In this document: in pieces, positions 15,189 through 23,741 of the stretch
Layout of the letters: each line of letters starts with the position of its first letter
Numbering within the stretch: the first letter of the stretch is position 1
Translations under genes and position numbers: made by a program
Origin: CAYGLV01 sp964351025
GTDB lineage: Bacteria; Actinomycetota; Thermoleophilia; Gaiellales; Gaiellaceae
Assembly: GCA_964351025.1 (NCBI GenBank)
Contig: CAYGLV010000017.1
Location: 1 to 38,238 of the forward strand
DNA: 38,238 bases
Direction: 5' to 3'
The notes under the pieces: model-generated
The model's input: the letters and a program-made list of their open reading frames with translations, nothing else
Told to the model about the DNA's origin: nothing
The model's database searches: none

Positions 15189-16093
15189 CCTGGGAGCTCT
15201 CGGTCGCGGGTCTCTTCATCGGGCTGCTCGTCGGGATGACCGGAATGGGGGGCGGCTCGCTCATGACGCCGATGCTCGTGCTGCTCTTCGGCTTCAAGCC
15301 GACGACCGCGATCGGCACAGACATCCTCCACGGCGCGATCTTCAAGTCGTTCGGCGCCGTGCGGCACCGCCAGCTCGGCAACGTGCACGCGCGGATGACG
15401 CTCTGGATGCTGCTCGGCTCGGCGCCGACCTCGCTCGCCGGCGTCGCGCTCGCGACGTGGCTCAAGCACCGCTACGGGGACGGCTTCGAGGACACGGCAC
15501 AGCAGATCCTCGGCGTGGCGCTCGTGGCCGGCGGCATCGGGTTCCTCGTCAAGGCGTTCCTGCGTTCGAAAGGGAACGACGCGCCGTTCCTGATGCGTCG
15601 GCGCGACAAGGGGACGGCCCTCGCCCTGGGCCTCGTCGGTGGGTTCATCGTCGGACTGACGTCGGTCGGCTCGGGCACGTTCTTCGGGCTCGTCATGCTG
15701 CTCGTCTTTCCGCTGACTGCGGCGAAGATCGTGGGCACGGACATCTTTCACGCCGCGGCGCTGCTCTGGGTCGCCGGCGCGGGGCACCTCGCGGCAGGCA
15801 ACGTCGACCTCGGTGCCACGGGCTGGCTCCTGATCGGCTCGATCCCCGGCGTCCTGGCAGGCACCCACTTCACGGTGCACCTGCCGGAGCGTGCACTCCG
15901 TGTCGCGCTCGCTCTGACGCTCGCCCTGGCCGGCGTCAAGCTGCTCGACCCGCCCGGTGCAAACGGGATCGTGATCGGAGTGGCTGGCGCGGCGCTCGTG
16001 GTCGGACTGCTCGCGCTCGCCCGGAGGGCTGTCCGGCGGCGGCCCGCTACGGCCGCGGCGGCAGCGGACACGCGACGAACGCCCGCCCCGTGA
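15185..16093 (+). CDS. TauE/SafE family sulfite or sulfonate exporter
   Basis: 302 residues with about eight membrane segments in two repeated halves. The family glycine motifs GMTGMGGGSLMTPMLV near the N-terminus and GLTSVGSGTFFGLVMLL mid-protein mark the two repeats. TauE/SafE proteins export sulfite, sulfonates or related anions. It begins GTGA-overlapped with cysN, so it is the last gene of the operon and the natural exit for excess sulfite or the sulfonate product. The C-terminal 20 residues are Arg/Ala-rich and cytoplasmic. Its last 47 nt overlap the convergent DUF4395 gene. Confidence 0.92.
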   Translation: MTWELSVAGLFIGLLVGMTGMGGGSLMTPMLVLLFGFKPTTAIGTDILHGAIFKSFGAVRHRQLGNVHARMTLWMLLGSAPTSLAGVALATWLKHRYGDGFEDTAQQILGVALVAGGIGFLVKAFLRSKGNDAPFLMRRRDKGTALALGLVGGFIVGLTSVGSGTFFGLVMLLVFPLTAAKIVGTDIFHAAALLWVAGAGHLAAGNVDLGATGWLLIGSIPGVLAGTHFTVHLPERALRVALALTLALAGVKLLDPPGANGIVIGVAGAALVVGLLALARRAVRRRPATAAAAADTRRTPAP

Positions 16094-16526
16094 GCACGTA
16101 GCCGAGCTTGAACGCCTCGCAGCCGGCACAGAAGCCGGTCGCTGCGGCGAGCAGCGCGAGTGCGGCGACCGTGCCGCCTAGGACGCTGCCGAGCGTGTCC
16201 AGTCCACCGACGTAGGCCGACGTCGCAGCTGCGAGGAAGACGGCGCCGACCAGGTTCGCGAAGCGCGGGGGGCGGGAGTCCTCGAGCTGGCCCTCGCCCA
16301 AGATCCGCTGCACGACCTCGTAGTAGACGACGCACGGGATGCAGTAGCGGCGTCCGAGCGTGAGGCCGACCGCCAGTTGGGCACCGAGCGCCGCCAGCAG
16401 CCACCACGGGCCGACCGTGACGGCAACGGCCGAGAGGAGGCCGACGACGAGCTGATTGAAGCGCGGTGCTCGCGCGTCGATCACGGCGGTGTCGCGATAG
16501 GGGTGGGCGGCTCGAGGCGACTTCAT
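16047..16526 (-). CDS. DUF4395 membrane protein with two CxxC motifs
   Basis: 159 residues. The family hallmarks are DARAPRFNQ at the start and PPRFANLVGAVFL in the middle, with four hydrophobic segments. Two CxxC pairs, CIPC and CAGC, lie next to membrane segments, which suggests a thiol redox or metal-binding role; another Cys lies in the tail. DUF4395 proteins have no established function to my knowledge. The gene converges on and overlaps the exporter by 47 nt. A short TACTTT hexamer 5 nt upstream of the ATG may be its -10, which would make it nearly leaderless. Confidence 0.82.
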   Translation of the reverse strand: MKSPRAAHPYRDTAVIDARAPRFNQLVVGLLSAVAVTVGPWWLLAALGAQLAVGLTLGRRYCIPCVVYYEVVQRILGEGQLEDSRPPRFANLVGAVFLAAATSAYVGGLDTLGSVLGGTVAALALLAAATGFCAGCEAFKLGYVLTGRAFVACPLPPRP

Positions 16527-16581
16527 TTCGGAAAGTAATACCAGATCGAGCGTGCTCGCGGTGGCGCGGCGGGGTGGCGAC

Positions 16582-16587
16582 TAGAAT
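16582..16587 (+). promoter_or_regulatory. -10 box of a leaderless message
   Basis: TAGAAT lies 9 nt before the TTG start at 16597 with no Shine-Dalgarno between them. I see no clear -35. It would drive the four overlapping or closely packed genes 16597-19584. Confidence 0.45.
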
Positions 16588-16596
16588 CGGCCGGCC

Positions 16597-17517
16597 TTGG
16601 CGCGCTTCGCCTCGACCCTCCTCGTTGTTGCCCTGCTCGTTGCGACAGCGGCGGCGTTCGCCCTCACCGAGGGGCTGAAGCTCGAGCAGAGCCCCATCCT
16701 CGGCACCCGCGTCCCCACGAAGGTCTTCTCGCCGTTGCGCGGCGCGGCGGAGATCTCGTTCCGGCTACGCAAGGCCGACACGGTGCGGGTTTCGATGGTG
16801 GACGCGGGCGGCGATGTCGTGCGCACCGTTGTGGACGAGGAGTACGGGAAAGGCCGCGTCACGGTCGCATGGGACGGTCGCGACGACGCCGGAAGCATCG
16901 TCCCGGAGGGCTCCTTCAAGCCGCGGGTCCACCTGACTGCGGCCCGGCGGACGATCGAGCTGCCGAACCCGATTCGCGTTGACGTCTCTCCGCCGAAGGT
17001 GGTGGACTCCGCCGTGTTTCCAAGCACGTTCTCCCCGGACGGCGACGGGCGCGGCGACCGCGTCACCGTTCGCCTGCGCGTGAACGAGCCGGCGAGGGCC
17101 CTGCTCTTCGTGAACGGGAAGCGCCGCGTGGAGACACGCTTCGCGCGACCCCAGAGCGTCCTCCAGTGGTACGGGATCGTCAACGGCAAGCCGTTGCGTC
17201 CGGGAACGTATGCACTCTCGCTGCGCGCGGTCGACCAGGCCGGCATCGTCGGTGACGCGGTGGCGCTTGGCGCGGTGCGCATCCGCTATGTCTCGCTCCC
17301 CGAGGAAGCGGTGAGGACGGTCGCCAAGGCGCGCTTCCGCGTTCACGTGGAGGCCGATGCCCGCACCGTTGCGTGGCGTTTCGCGGGCGGCTCCGGGGTC
17401 TCCGAGCCGGGCCTCCTCGCTCTACGCGCGCCGCGGGAACCCGGGGAGTACACGCTCTACGTGTCGGTCGGCGGTCACGCGGCGAAGGCGTCCGTGACGG
17501 TGGAGCCGCGTGGTTGA
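16597..17517 (+). CDS. Secreted FlgD-Ig-like repeat protein
   Basis: 306 residues beginning at TTG with a hydrophobic signal or anchor (about residues 5-25, TLLVVALLVATAAAFAL). Two FlgD-Ig/CHU_C-like beta units follow. The first centres on VTVAWDGRDDAGSIVPEGSF. The second opens with FSPDGDGRGD, a calcium-loop-like motif common in extracellular adhesion or sorting domains, and includes LRPGTYALSLRAVDQAG. It is probably an extracytoplasmic structural protein. The TTG start is supported by the -10 box 9 nt upstream. The end overlaps the O-antigen ligase gene by 8 nt. Its function is unknown beyond the fold. Confidence 0.78.
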   Translation: MARFASTLLVVALLVATAAAFALTEGLKLEQSPILGTRVPTKVFSPLRGAAEISFRLRKADTVRVSMVDAGGDVVRTVVDEEYGKGRVTVAWDGRDDAGSIVPEGSFKPRVHLTAARRTIELPNPIRVDVSPPKVVDSAVFPSTFSPDGDGRGDRVTVRLRVNEPARALLFVNGKRRVETRFARPQSVLQWYGIVNGKPLRPGTYALSLRAVDQAGIVGDAVALGAVRIRYVSLPEEAVRTVAKARFRVHVEADARTVAWRFAGGSGVSEPGLLALRAPREPGEYTLYVSVGGHAAKASVTVEPRG

Positions 17518-18952
17518 GCTTGCACGCTTCGGCGGCGCACTCGGCTGCGTCGGGCTCGCGCTTCTGCTCACCGCCTCGCGCCGCGACCTGCGCCTCGCGG
17601 GGCTCGGTGCGTGGACTTTCGGCGCCGCCCTCCTCGCGGCCTACCTCGCGCCGGCCGGCCTCGGGCTCGAGCTAGCGGCGGCCGGGGCGGGCGGGCTTGT
17701 GCTCGCGGCACTCGGCGCCGGCGGCCTGCTCCGCTGGCCATGGGCGCTGGCGTTCGCCACGCTGGCGTGCGTTCCGGTGCGGATCCCTGTCACGATCGGC
17801 TCCGAGGAGGCGAACCTGCTGCTTCCGCTCTACGGCGTTGCGGGTGCCTTCGCCGTGGCCCTTGCGTGGGAACTGCTGCGCGGCGAGGAGCGCGCGCGGG
17901 AGCTCGGCGGGCTCGCCTGGCCACTCGCCTCGCTCGTCGCGTGGCTGGGGCTGACGCTGCTCTGGAGCGACGACGTGCGCCGGGGCTCGATCTTCCTGCT
18001 TGCCTTCGTGCTTCCCTTCGGCCTGCTCGCGCTCGGCTTCGCGCGTCTGCCGTGGCACGCACGCCGGCTCTCGCAACTCCTTGCCGCGCTCGTCGCGCTC
18101 GCGGTCGCATTCTCTACGGTCGGCGTCTACCAGTGGCTGACCCGCGACGTCTTCTGGAACCCGAAGGTGATTGTCGGCAACGCGTACGCGCCGTTCTACC
18201 GGGTCAACTCGGTGTTCTGGGACCCGTCCATCTTCGGCCGCTTTCTGGTCGTCGCGATCCTTGGCTGCCTCGCGCTCGTCTTGCTCGGCGCGCGCGGGCG
18301 AACGCTCGTCGTGCTCGTCGGGGCCATCGCCGTCAGCTGGGCGGGGCTCCTCTTCTCGTTCTCACAGTCGAGCTTTGCGGCGCTGATCGCGGGCACGCTT
18401 GCAGCCGCGGTGATCGTCTGGCGCAGACGGGCTGCGGCGTCGGTCGTCCTCGTCTCCGCGGCCCTGCTCGCCGTCGGCCTGGCCACGCCGCAGGTGCGCG
18501 GCTCGCTGCTGCAGGAGTCCAGGGCGGGGCTGAACAAGGCCACCAGCGGACGTGCCGGGCTCGTCTCCAACGGGCTCAGGATCGCGCTCGACCATCCGGT
18601 GGCGGGCGTCGGCGTCGGCGGGTTCAGGCGCGCCTACGCCGAGCGGACGGGTCTGAAGGGAGGCGAGCCGAAGAAGGCCGCCTCGCACTCGACGCCGGTG
18701 ACGGTGGTCGCCGAGGCGGGCATCCCGGGGCTCGCGCTGCTCGTGTGGGTCGCCCTGGCGGCTCTTGTGCCGGCGCTGCGCGGGATGCGCCGGACCGATG
18801 TGGCTCGCGCGTCCCTCGTCGTTGGCCTTACGCTAGGCGCCATCGCGGTGCACAGCATCTTCTACAACGCGCTCTTCGAGGATCCCACGACGTGGGCACT
18901 CGTCGGCCTGGCCGCGCTCGTGGCCGCGCGGCGGCGGGAGGAGGGGACGTGA
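17510..18952 (+). CDS. O-antigen ligase / Wzy-type membrane protein
   Basis: 480 residues with about twelve membrane segments and the Wzy_C region in the middle (FWDPSIFGRFLVV, then LFSFSQSSFAALIAG). A periplasmic loop follows (about 330-390) containing GVGVGGFRRAYAERTG. This family polymerises or transfers lipid-linked polysaccharide on the outer face of the membrane. The GTG start overlaps the upstream gene, and the stop overlaps the next gene by GTGA. The polymerase and ligase roles cannot be told apart by sequence. Confidence 0.85.
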   Translation: MVELARFGGALGCVGLALLLTASRRDLRLAGLGAWTFGAALLAAYLAPAGLGLELAAAGAGGLVLAALGAGGLLRWPWALAFATLACVPVRIPVTIGSEEANLLLPLYGVAGAFAVALAWELLRGEERARELGGLAWPLASLVAWLGLTLLWSDDVRRGSIFLLAFVLPFGLLALGFARLPWHARRLSQLLAALVALAVAFSTVGVYQWLTRDVFWNPKVIVGNAYAPFYRVNSVFWDPSIFGRFLVVAILGCLALVLLGARGRTLVVLVGAIAVSWAGLLFSFSQSSFAALIAGTLAAAVIVWRRRAAASVVLVSAALLAVGLATPQVRGSLLQESRAGLNKATSGRAGLVSNGLRIALDHPVAGVGVGGFRRAYAERTGLKGGEPKKAASHSTPVTVVAEAGIPGLALLVWVALAALVPALRGMRRTDVARASLVVGLTLGAIAVHSIFYNALFEDPTTWALVGLAALVAARRREEGT

Positions 18953-19584
18953 TCGACACCTGGAAGCGCGTGCTCGTGCTGGCGCCGCACACCGACGACG
19001 GCGAGTTCGGCTGCGGCGGCACGATGGCGCGCCTCGTCGAGGCCGGTTGCGAGGTGCGCTACGTCGCATTCTCGATCGCCACGCGCTCGCTGCCGGCCGG
19101 TTTCGCCCCGGACACGCTCGCGCGCGAGGTGCGTGAGGCCACAGCCGAGCTGGGCATTCCCGAAAGCCTCTTGACGGTGCACGACTTCGACGTCCGCACG
19201 TTCCCGGAGCGACGGCAGGAAATCCTCGAACTGCTCGTCGCTCTCTGGGACGAGTATCGGCCCGATGCCGTCCTCCAGCCCTCACATCACGACGTCCACC
19301 AAGACCACCAGACGATCGCCCAGGAGGGCCTGCGCGCCTTCAAGCGGACGACGGTGCTCGGCTACGAGATCCCGTGGAACAACTTCGAGTTCTCGTACGG
19401 CGCGTACGTCTCGCTGGAGAAGCGGCACCTGGAGAAGAAGGTCGCCGCGCTCGACAAGTACGCGTCGCAGCAGCACCGTCGCTACGCGAACGCAGAGTAC
19501 GTCTGGAACCTCGCCCGCGTTCACGGCATCAACGTGAGCCGCGAGTACGCCGAGGTCTTCCAGGTGTACCGCGTCGTCGCGTAG
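18949..19584 (+). CDS. PIG-L (LmbE-like) deacetylase
   Basis: 211 residues. The zinc site motif APHTDDGEFGCGG (12-24) supplies His14 and Asp17. The second zinc His lies in HHDVHQDH near residues 114-121. Family members remove acetyl groups from GlcNAc in glycolipids or small thiols. GTG 18949 is chosen because it overlaps the ligase stop and gives the normal N-terminus; the open frame extends 440 codons further upstream only as a shadow of the ligase gene. The context points to a glycan substrate. Confidence 0.9.
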   Translation: MIDTWKRVLVLAPHTDDGEFGCGGTMARLVEAGCEVRYVAFSIATRSLPAGFAPDTLAREVREATAELGIPESLLTVHDFDVRTFPERRQEILELLVALWDEYRPDAVLQPSHHDVHQDHQTIAQEGLRAFKRTTVLGYEIPWNNFEFSYGAYVSLEKRHLEKKVAALDKYASQQHRRYANAEYVWNLARVHGINVSREYAEVFQVYRVVA

Positions 19585-19602
19585 GCCGGCTACCGCGGCA
19601 GC

Positions 19603-19608
19603 TACCCT
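19603..19608 (+). promoter_or_regulatory. -10 box of a leaderless PAP2 message
   Basis: TACCCT is followed by 6 nt and the GTG start at 19615, without a Shine-Dalgarno. The pattern matches the other leaderless starts in the window. Confidence 0.35.
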
Positions 19609-19614
19609 CCGGCG

Positions 19615-20208
19615 GTGGACGTCGACCTCCTCAGAGCCCTGAACGACTTCGCGGCGGCGCACGACGGCGTCGAGGACACGGTGACGGCCTACGTCGGCTT
19701 CTCCGTGCTCCTCTTCGCCGGATTGCTCGCGGTGCTGTTCTTCGTCGTCCGTGGCAGCCGGCGGCTGCAGGGGCCGCGCGCCGCAGTCGCGGCTGGGGCG
19801 AGCGCGGCGCTCGCACTCGGGGTCGCCCAGGTCATCTCGCATCTCGTCGAGCGCCCGCGGCCCTACGCGGGACACGCAATCCACCTCTTCGTTGCGCGTT
19901 CAGCCGACGCCTCGTTCCCGAGCGACCACGCCACGGCGGCCTTTGCGATCGCGGTCGCCATCTGGTTGCGCAGCCGGCGGCTCGGCTGGGTGGCGCTCGT
20001 CTTCGCCGCCGCGCTCGCGGTCGGCCGCGTCGTCGTCGGAGCGCACTACCCGAGTGACGTCGCCGCCGGCGCGGCGCTTGGTTCTGCCGCCGCGCTCGCG
20101 CTGTGGGCCCCGCCGCTGCGGCGGCAGCTCGACCGGATCTCGGACGCGTGGACGCAGGCCTGGAGTGGTGCGCTGCGCGCCGGTTGGCGCGCTGCCGGCC
20201 GCGGGTAG
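19615..20208 (+). CDS. PAP2 superfamily phosphatase
   Basis: 197 residues with several membrane helices and all three acid-phosphatase motifs: RPRPY (80-84), SFPSDH (100-105) and GRVVVGAHYPSD (137-148). Membrane PAP2 proteins of this size dephosphorylate undecaprenyl pyrophosphate or other lipid phosphates, recycling the carrier used in polysaccharide export. That suits the neighbouring ligase and flippase genes. The gene converges on the flippase gene with only 13 nt between stops and no obvious terminator. Confidence 0.9.
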   Translation: MDVDLLRALNDFAAAHDGVEDTVTAYVGFSVLLFAGLLAVLFFVVRGSRRLQGPRAAVAAGASAALALGVAQVISHLVERPRPYAGHAIHLFVARSADASFPSDHATAAFAIAVAIWLRSRRLGWVALVFAAALAVGRVVVGAHYPSDVAAGAALGSAAALALWAPPLRRQLDRISDAWTQAWSGALRAGWRAAGRG

Positions 20209-20221
20209 CGACGAAGACTGC

Positions 20222-21661
20222 TCAGGTGCGACGGGCGACGAGCCGCCGCAGCCTCGCTCGCTCGGCGGGCAGGTAGAAGCCCAGCGGCGCCAGCGCGAGC
20301 GGATAGACCGCAGTGAGGACGAGCGCGAGCGGCAGGCCCGCGTCGAGAAGCTTGCCCGCGACGACGAGAGCACCGGCGGTGCCGACCGCCGTCGCCGCGC
20401 GCCGCCACTGGTAGGGCACCGGGTAGACGCGCTGCGACCACCAGGCCATGCCCACGAACATGAGCGTGTAGGCGGCGACCGTTGCGATCGCGGCGCCCAT
20501 CATCCCGTACGGCGGTATCAATGTGAGATTGAGGGCCACGTTGAGCGCTGCCGCCGCACCGGTGATCGTCCAGTTGAACTGCGTCCGTTTGGCCCGGCCG
20601 ACCCCGATCGAGATGACGATGTAGCCGCCGAATGCGACGGCGGCGAACGCGAGCGGTCCGACGACACGGGACGACTCGTGGAACTCCGGCGCTGTCAGCC
20701 CTTGCACGAGCCACGGCGAGAGGAGCCCGAGCGCGGCGGCGAGCCAGGAGGAGACGACGAGCAAGTAGGTGAGCACGAATCCGTAGGTGCGCTTCGCCTC
20801 GTCATCGCTCTCGATCGAGTAGGCAAAGGCCGGCCAGGCGGTGCGGAACGCGGTCAGCAGCAGCACCATCGCCGAGGCGATCCGCACTCCGACCGAGTAG
20901 AGGCCGACCTCGTGCGCGCCGTCGAGCTTGACGAGAAAGAACCGGTCGCTGAAATTGGTCGCCCAGAGGAAGAGAGCTGAGGGCACGAGCGGCGCTCCGA
21001 AGCGGTTCATCTCGCGCAGGAGGTCCCGATCGAAGGTCAGCCCGAGCTGCTCGCGCCGGTAGCCGAGCAGCGCGAGGTAGACGATGAGAGTCCCGGCGAA
21101 GTTGCCGACGATCACGCCGAGCGGGCCCTGGTCGAAGGCGACGACGAGAGCGACGGTGAGGCTGACCGTGATCAGGATGTTGGCGAGGCTCGCGCAGACG
21201 AAGGCGACGGAGCGCTCCTCGACGCGAAACACGGAGCTGAGCTGTTCGTAGTTCATCTGCGCCCAGAGGCCGACAAAGGCGGCGGCGACGAGGTCGGCGT
21301 TGTCGCCGGTGCCGAAGAGGAGCCGCGAGATGGGCGCGCTCAGCGCGACGCCCGCGAGGAGGCCCGCGGTCGCGCTCGTCATCGTGAACCAGAACGACGT
21401 CCGCAGAACGGCGCGGCGGCGCTCAGGGTCAGCAGAGTCGAACGTAAAGCGAAAGAAGGCGCTCGAGATGCCGAAGCGGAGGACGATCGAGAGAACGGTG
21501 GTCGCCGCGACGAGCGTCTCGACCTTGCCGTAGTCGGCGGTCGAGAGGTAGCGCGTGTAGAGCGGCAGCAGGAGGACGGCGAGGACCCGCGAGACGAGCC
21601 CACCGAGCCCGTAGATCGCGGAGTGCTTGCCGAGCCGTCCCATCTGGGCGTCGAGCGCCAT
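20222..21661 (-). CDS. Polysaccharide flippase (Wzx/MATE-like)
   Basis: 479 residues with about fourteen membrane segments and the polysaccharide-biosynthesis opening GKHSAIYGLGGLVSRVLAVLLLP in overlapping parts, then LYTRYLSTADYG. Such proteins move lipid-linked oligosaccharides across the membrane. Start ATG 21661 touches the stop of the glycosyltransferase gene; an alternative Met seven residues in (21643) is equally plausible. It is the last gene of a five-gene minus-strand operon. Confidence 0.9.
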   Translation of the reverse strand: MALDAQMGRLGKHSAIYGLGGLVSRVLAVLLLPLYTRYLSTADYGKVETLVAATTVLSIVLRFGISSAFFRFTFDSADPERRRAVLRTSFWFTMTSATAGLLAGVALSAPISRLLFGTGDNADLVAAAFVGLWAQMNYEQLSSVFRVEERSVAFVCASLANILITVSLTVALVVAFDQGPLGVIVGNFAGTLIVYLALLGYRREQLGLTFDRDLLREMNRFGAPLVPSALFLWATNFSDRFFLVKLDGAHEVGLYSVGVRIASAMVLLLTAFRTAWPAFAYSIESDDEAKRTYGFVLTYLLVVSSWLAAALGLLSPWLVQGLTAPEFHESSRVVGPLAFAAVAFGGYIVISIGVGRAKRTQFNWTITGAAAALNVALNLTLIPPYGMMGAAIATVAAYTLMFVGMAWWSQRVYPVPYQWRRAATAVGTAGALVVAGKLLDAGLPLALVLTAVYPLALAPLGFYLPAERARLRRLVARRT

Positions 21662-22609
21662 CTAGATGCGAGCGTAGAGGTCGAGCAGGCGGTCGGCGAC
21701 TTGCTCGACGTCGTGCACCGCTTCGACGTAGGCGCGACTCTCGGCTCCGATCCGGCGCCGCTCGGCCGGACCGGCCGCGATCAGCTCGGCCAGGCGGGCG
21801 CGCAGCGTGTCCTTCGTCGCGTGCACGAGCGGGACGCTGATGCCAAAAGCCGCCTCGGTGCGGCGCACCGCCTCGTCGTGGAGAAAGGTCACGACCGGTT
21901 TGCCGAGCGCCATGCATTCGATCGCCAGGAGGCCGTACCACCCGGCGTTCAGCTGGTCGACGACGATGTCGGCCGCTCGGTAGCGCTCGAAGGCCTCGTC
22001 GTGGTGGAGGCCTTCGACGAGCTCGAGGTCCGCTTCCAGTCCCGCACATGCCGCGATCACGTGCTCGGTGCCCTTGCGGCCGCGGTGCGAGGGCGCGTGG
22101 ACGATGAGCGGGCGCGGACGATCGGAGGGCGGCGTGGGCGCGACGGAGCGCACGTCGAAGCCAGGCGGGATCACCTCGGCCCCCGGCACCCAGCGAATCG
22201 CGTCGTAACTGCCGACCACTTCGGCATCCGCCTTCTTGCCGAACCCGAGCTGCTCGGGTGACTTGCCGCGGATGTCTGAGCCGAGGTAGTGAAAGACAGA
22301 CTTCTTGCCGAAAGCACGCAGGATCGGGAACTGCAGCGTCGCCGGCACGAGCGTGAGCCCGAAGTAGAAGTGGAAGACGTCGGTGCGCGGGAGCAGGCGC
22401 GCAAGCGCTCGCCACTGGACGATCTGGCCGCGCAGAAAGCCCTCGGGCCGGTCGAGCGACCAGTCGGCCTCTGGGTGCAGCTTGTAGCGGTTGAAGACGA
22501 TGAGGCGGGCGTCGACCCCGCGCCGCCGTAATGCCCGCACGTTCGTCCACGGGACGCCCGCTGTGTTGACCGGACAATGGACGACCCGGAGTGGCCGCTC
22601 AGAGGGCAT
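21662..22609 (-). CDS. Glycosyltransferase, GT4/GT-B type
   Basis: 315 residues from the ATG at 22609 (MPSERPLRVVHCPVNTAG). A GT-B fold is indicated by the N-terminal VVHCPVNTAG segment, the linker IPPGFDVRSV and the C-terminal donor domain with VHAPSHRGRKG, YRAADIVVDQLNAGWYGLLAIECMALGKPVV in parts, and a late DVEQVADRLLDLY. The frame is open to 22681, but the extra residues (MRMVGGKPSRMCHE) look non-native. A 106-nt interval separates it from the upstream ATP-grasp gene. Donor and acceptor sugars cannot be predicted. Confidence 0.85.
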   Translation of the reverse strand: MPSERPLRVVHCPVNTAGVPWTNVRALRRRGVDARLIVFNRYKLHPEADWSLDRPEGFLRGQIVQWRALARLLPRTDVFHFYFGLTLVPATLQFPILRAFGKKSVFHYLGSDIRGKSPEQLGFGKKADAEVVGSYDAIRWVPGAEVIPPGFDVRSVAPTPPSDRPRPLIVHAPSHRGRKGTEHVIAACAGLEADLELVEGLHHDEAFERYRAADIVVDQLNAGWYGLLAIECMALGKPVVTFLHDEAVRRTEAAFGISVPLVHATKDTLRARLAELIAAGPAERRRIGAESRAYVEAVHDVEQVADRLLDLYARI

Positions 22610-22715
22610 GTGCGTGAGGATTTGACCTATTGGCACGATCTCGTGGCACATGCGTGACGGCTTCCCGCCTACCATGCGCATCCCCGTGGGAAGCGACCCT
22701 GAGAGGTGTTTGGGC

Positions 22716-23741
22716 TCAGGCGTTCCACTCGACCTGGTCGAAGTAGCGCAGCGCCGTCCGGCCGGGCCGCACGCGCGTCCGCAGGGAGGCCAGCTCCTCG
22801 TCCGAGATCTCGCCCAGCGCCCGCTTGATGCCGAGGTAGGGGAGGTTGAGGTCGTCCTGGTACACGACCGTCGAGATCCGTGGGTTGACCTCGATCACGT
22901 AGTCACCGACGAGTTGGATGTTGAAGAACCACTCGATCCCGAGCGCCTCCACGATCCGCCCTCCGAGCCCGTCCAGCCACGGGTCGTCGAGCGTGACGAA
23001 GTACATCGCAAGCCCCGCGCGCATAGCCTCGCGCGTCTTCGCGTGGCCGAGCACGATCCGGCGCCCGTCAGCGATGCCGTCGATCGTCCGCTCGCCGCCG
23101 GTGGCGAGCTCCATCACGAGGAGGTCGGCGCCGTCCGCGGGCAGCAGCTCGAGCGCCTCTTCGAGCCGCATCGCCGCCGAGCCCGGGCGCTCGTACAGCA
23201 ACTGGTGCGCGCGATCGACCGTCGGGTCGAGGATCCGGAAGCCGCGCGAGCCCGACGAGAAAACCGGCTTGAAGCACACCGGGCGCTCGGGATAGCCGAG
23301 CTCGTGGGCCGCGGCTTCGACCCCGGCGGCGCCACTCACTCGGCGAAAGGACGGAGTGGGCACTCCGAGCTCGTGCAGGAGCGCGTAGCACTCCGCCTTG
23401 TCGTTCGAGCGCCGGATTGTCTCCGGGGAGGAGACGAGCACCTTGACGTCGCCGAAGCGGTCGCGCTGGGCGGAGAGCCCCTCGAGGTCGAACGACGATT
23501 GCGGCAGGACGGCGTCCACGCTCTCGCGCTCGCAAATCCCGAGAATCGCATCGGCGAAGCCGGGGTCGGAGCCGGCCGGGACGAGGTGAAAGGCGTCGCA
23601 GAGCAGCCGCCCGATCGAGCGCTCGGACATGTCCGTGCCGACGAGCCGGATGCGCCGCTCGCCGTTCTCGCGCAGCCCGCGCAGGAGCGCGGCTGTGCCA
23701 GGCGCCCCGGAGGCGGAGACGAGGACGGTGAGATCTCTCAT
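22716..23741 (-). CDS. ATP-grasp domain protein (carbamoyl-phosphate-synthase-like fold)
   Basis: 341 residues. A pre-ATP-grasp Rossmann part opens the protein (TVLVSASGAPGTAALLRGL). The ATP-grasp core follows with PVCFKPVFSSGSRGF (nucleotide-binding lysine and glycine loop), LLVMELATGGERTIDG, and the metal-binding end IEWFFNIQLVGDYVIEVNPR. Such enzymes ligate a carboxylate to an amine or thiol using ATP. It overlaps the deacetylase-like gene by 4 nt. It is more distant in sequence from the other two ATP-grasp proteins of the window than those are from each other. Confidence 0.88.
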   Translation of the reverse strand: MRDLTVLVSASGAPGTAALLRGLRENGERRIRLVGTDMSERSIGRLLCDAFHLVPAGSDPGFADAILGICERESVDAVLPQSSFDLEGLSAQRDRFGDVKVLVSSPETIRRSNDKAECYALLHELGVPTPSFRRVSGAAGVEAAAHELGYPERPVCFKPVFSSGSRGFRILDPTVDRAHQLLYERPGSAAMRLEEALELLPADGADLLVMELATGGERTIDGIADGRRIVLGHAKTREAMRAGLAMYFVTLDDPWLDGLGGRIVEALGIEWFFNIQLVGDYVIEVNPRISTVVYQDDLNLPYLGIKRALGEISDEELASLRTRVRPGRTALRYFDQVEWNA

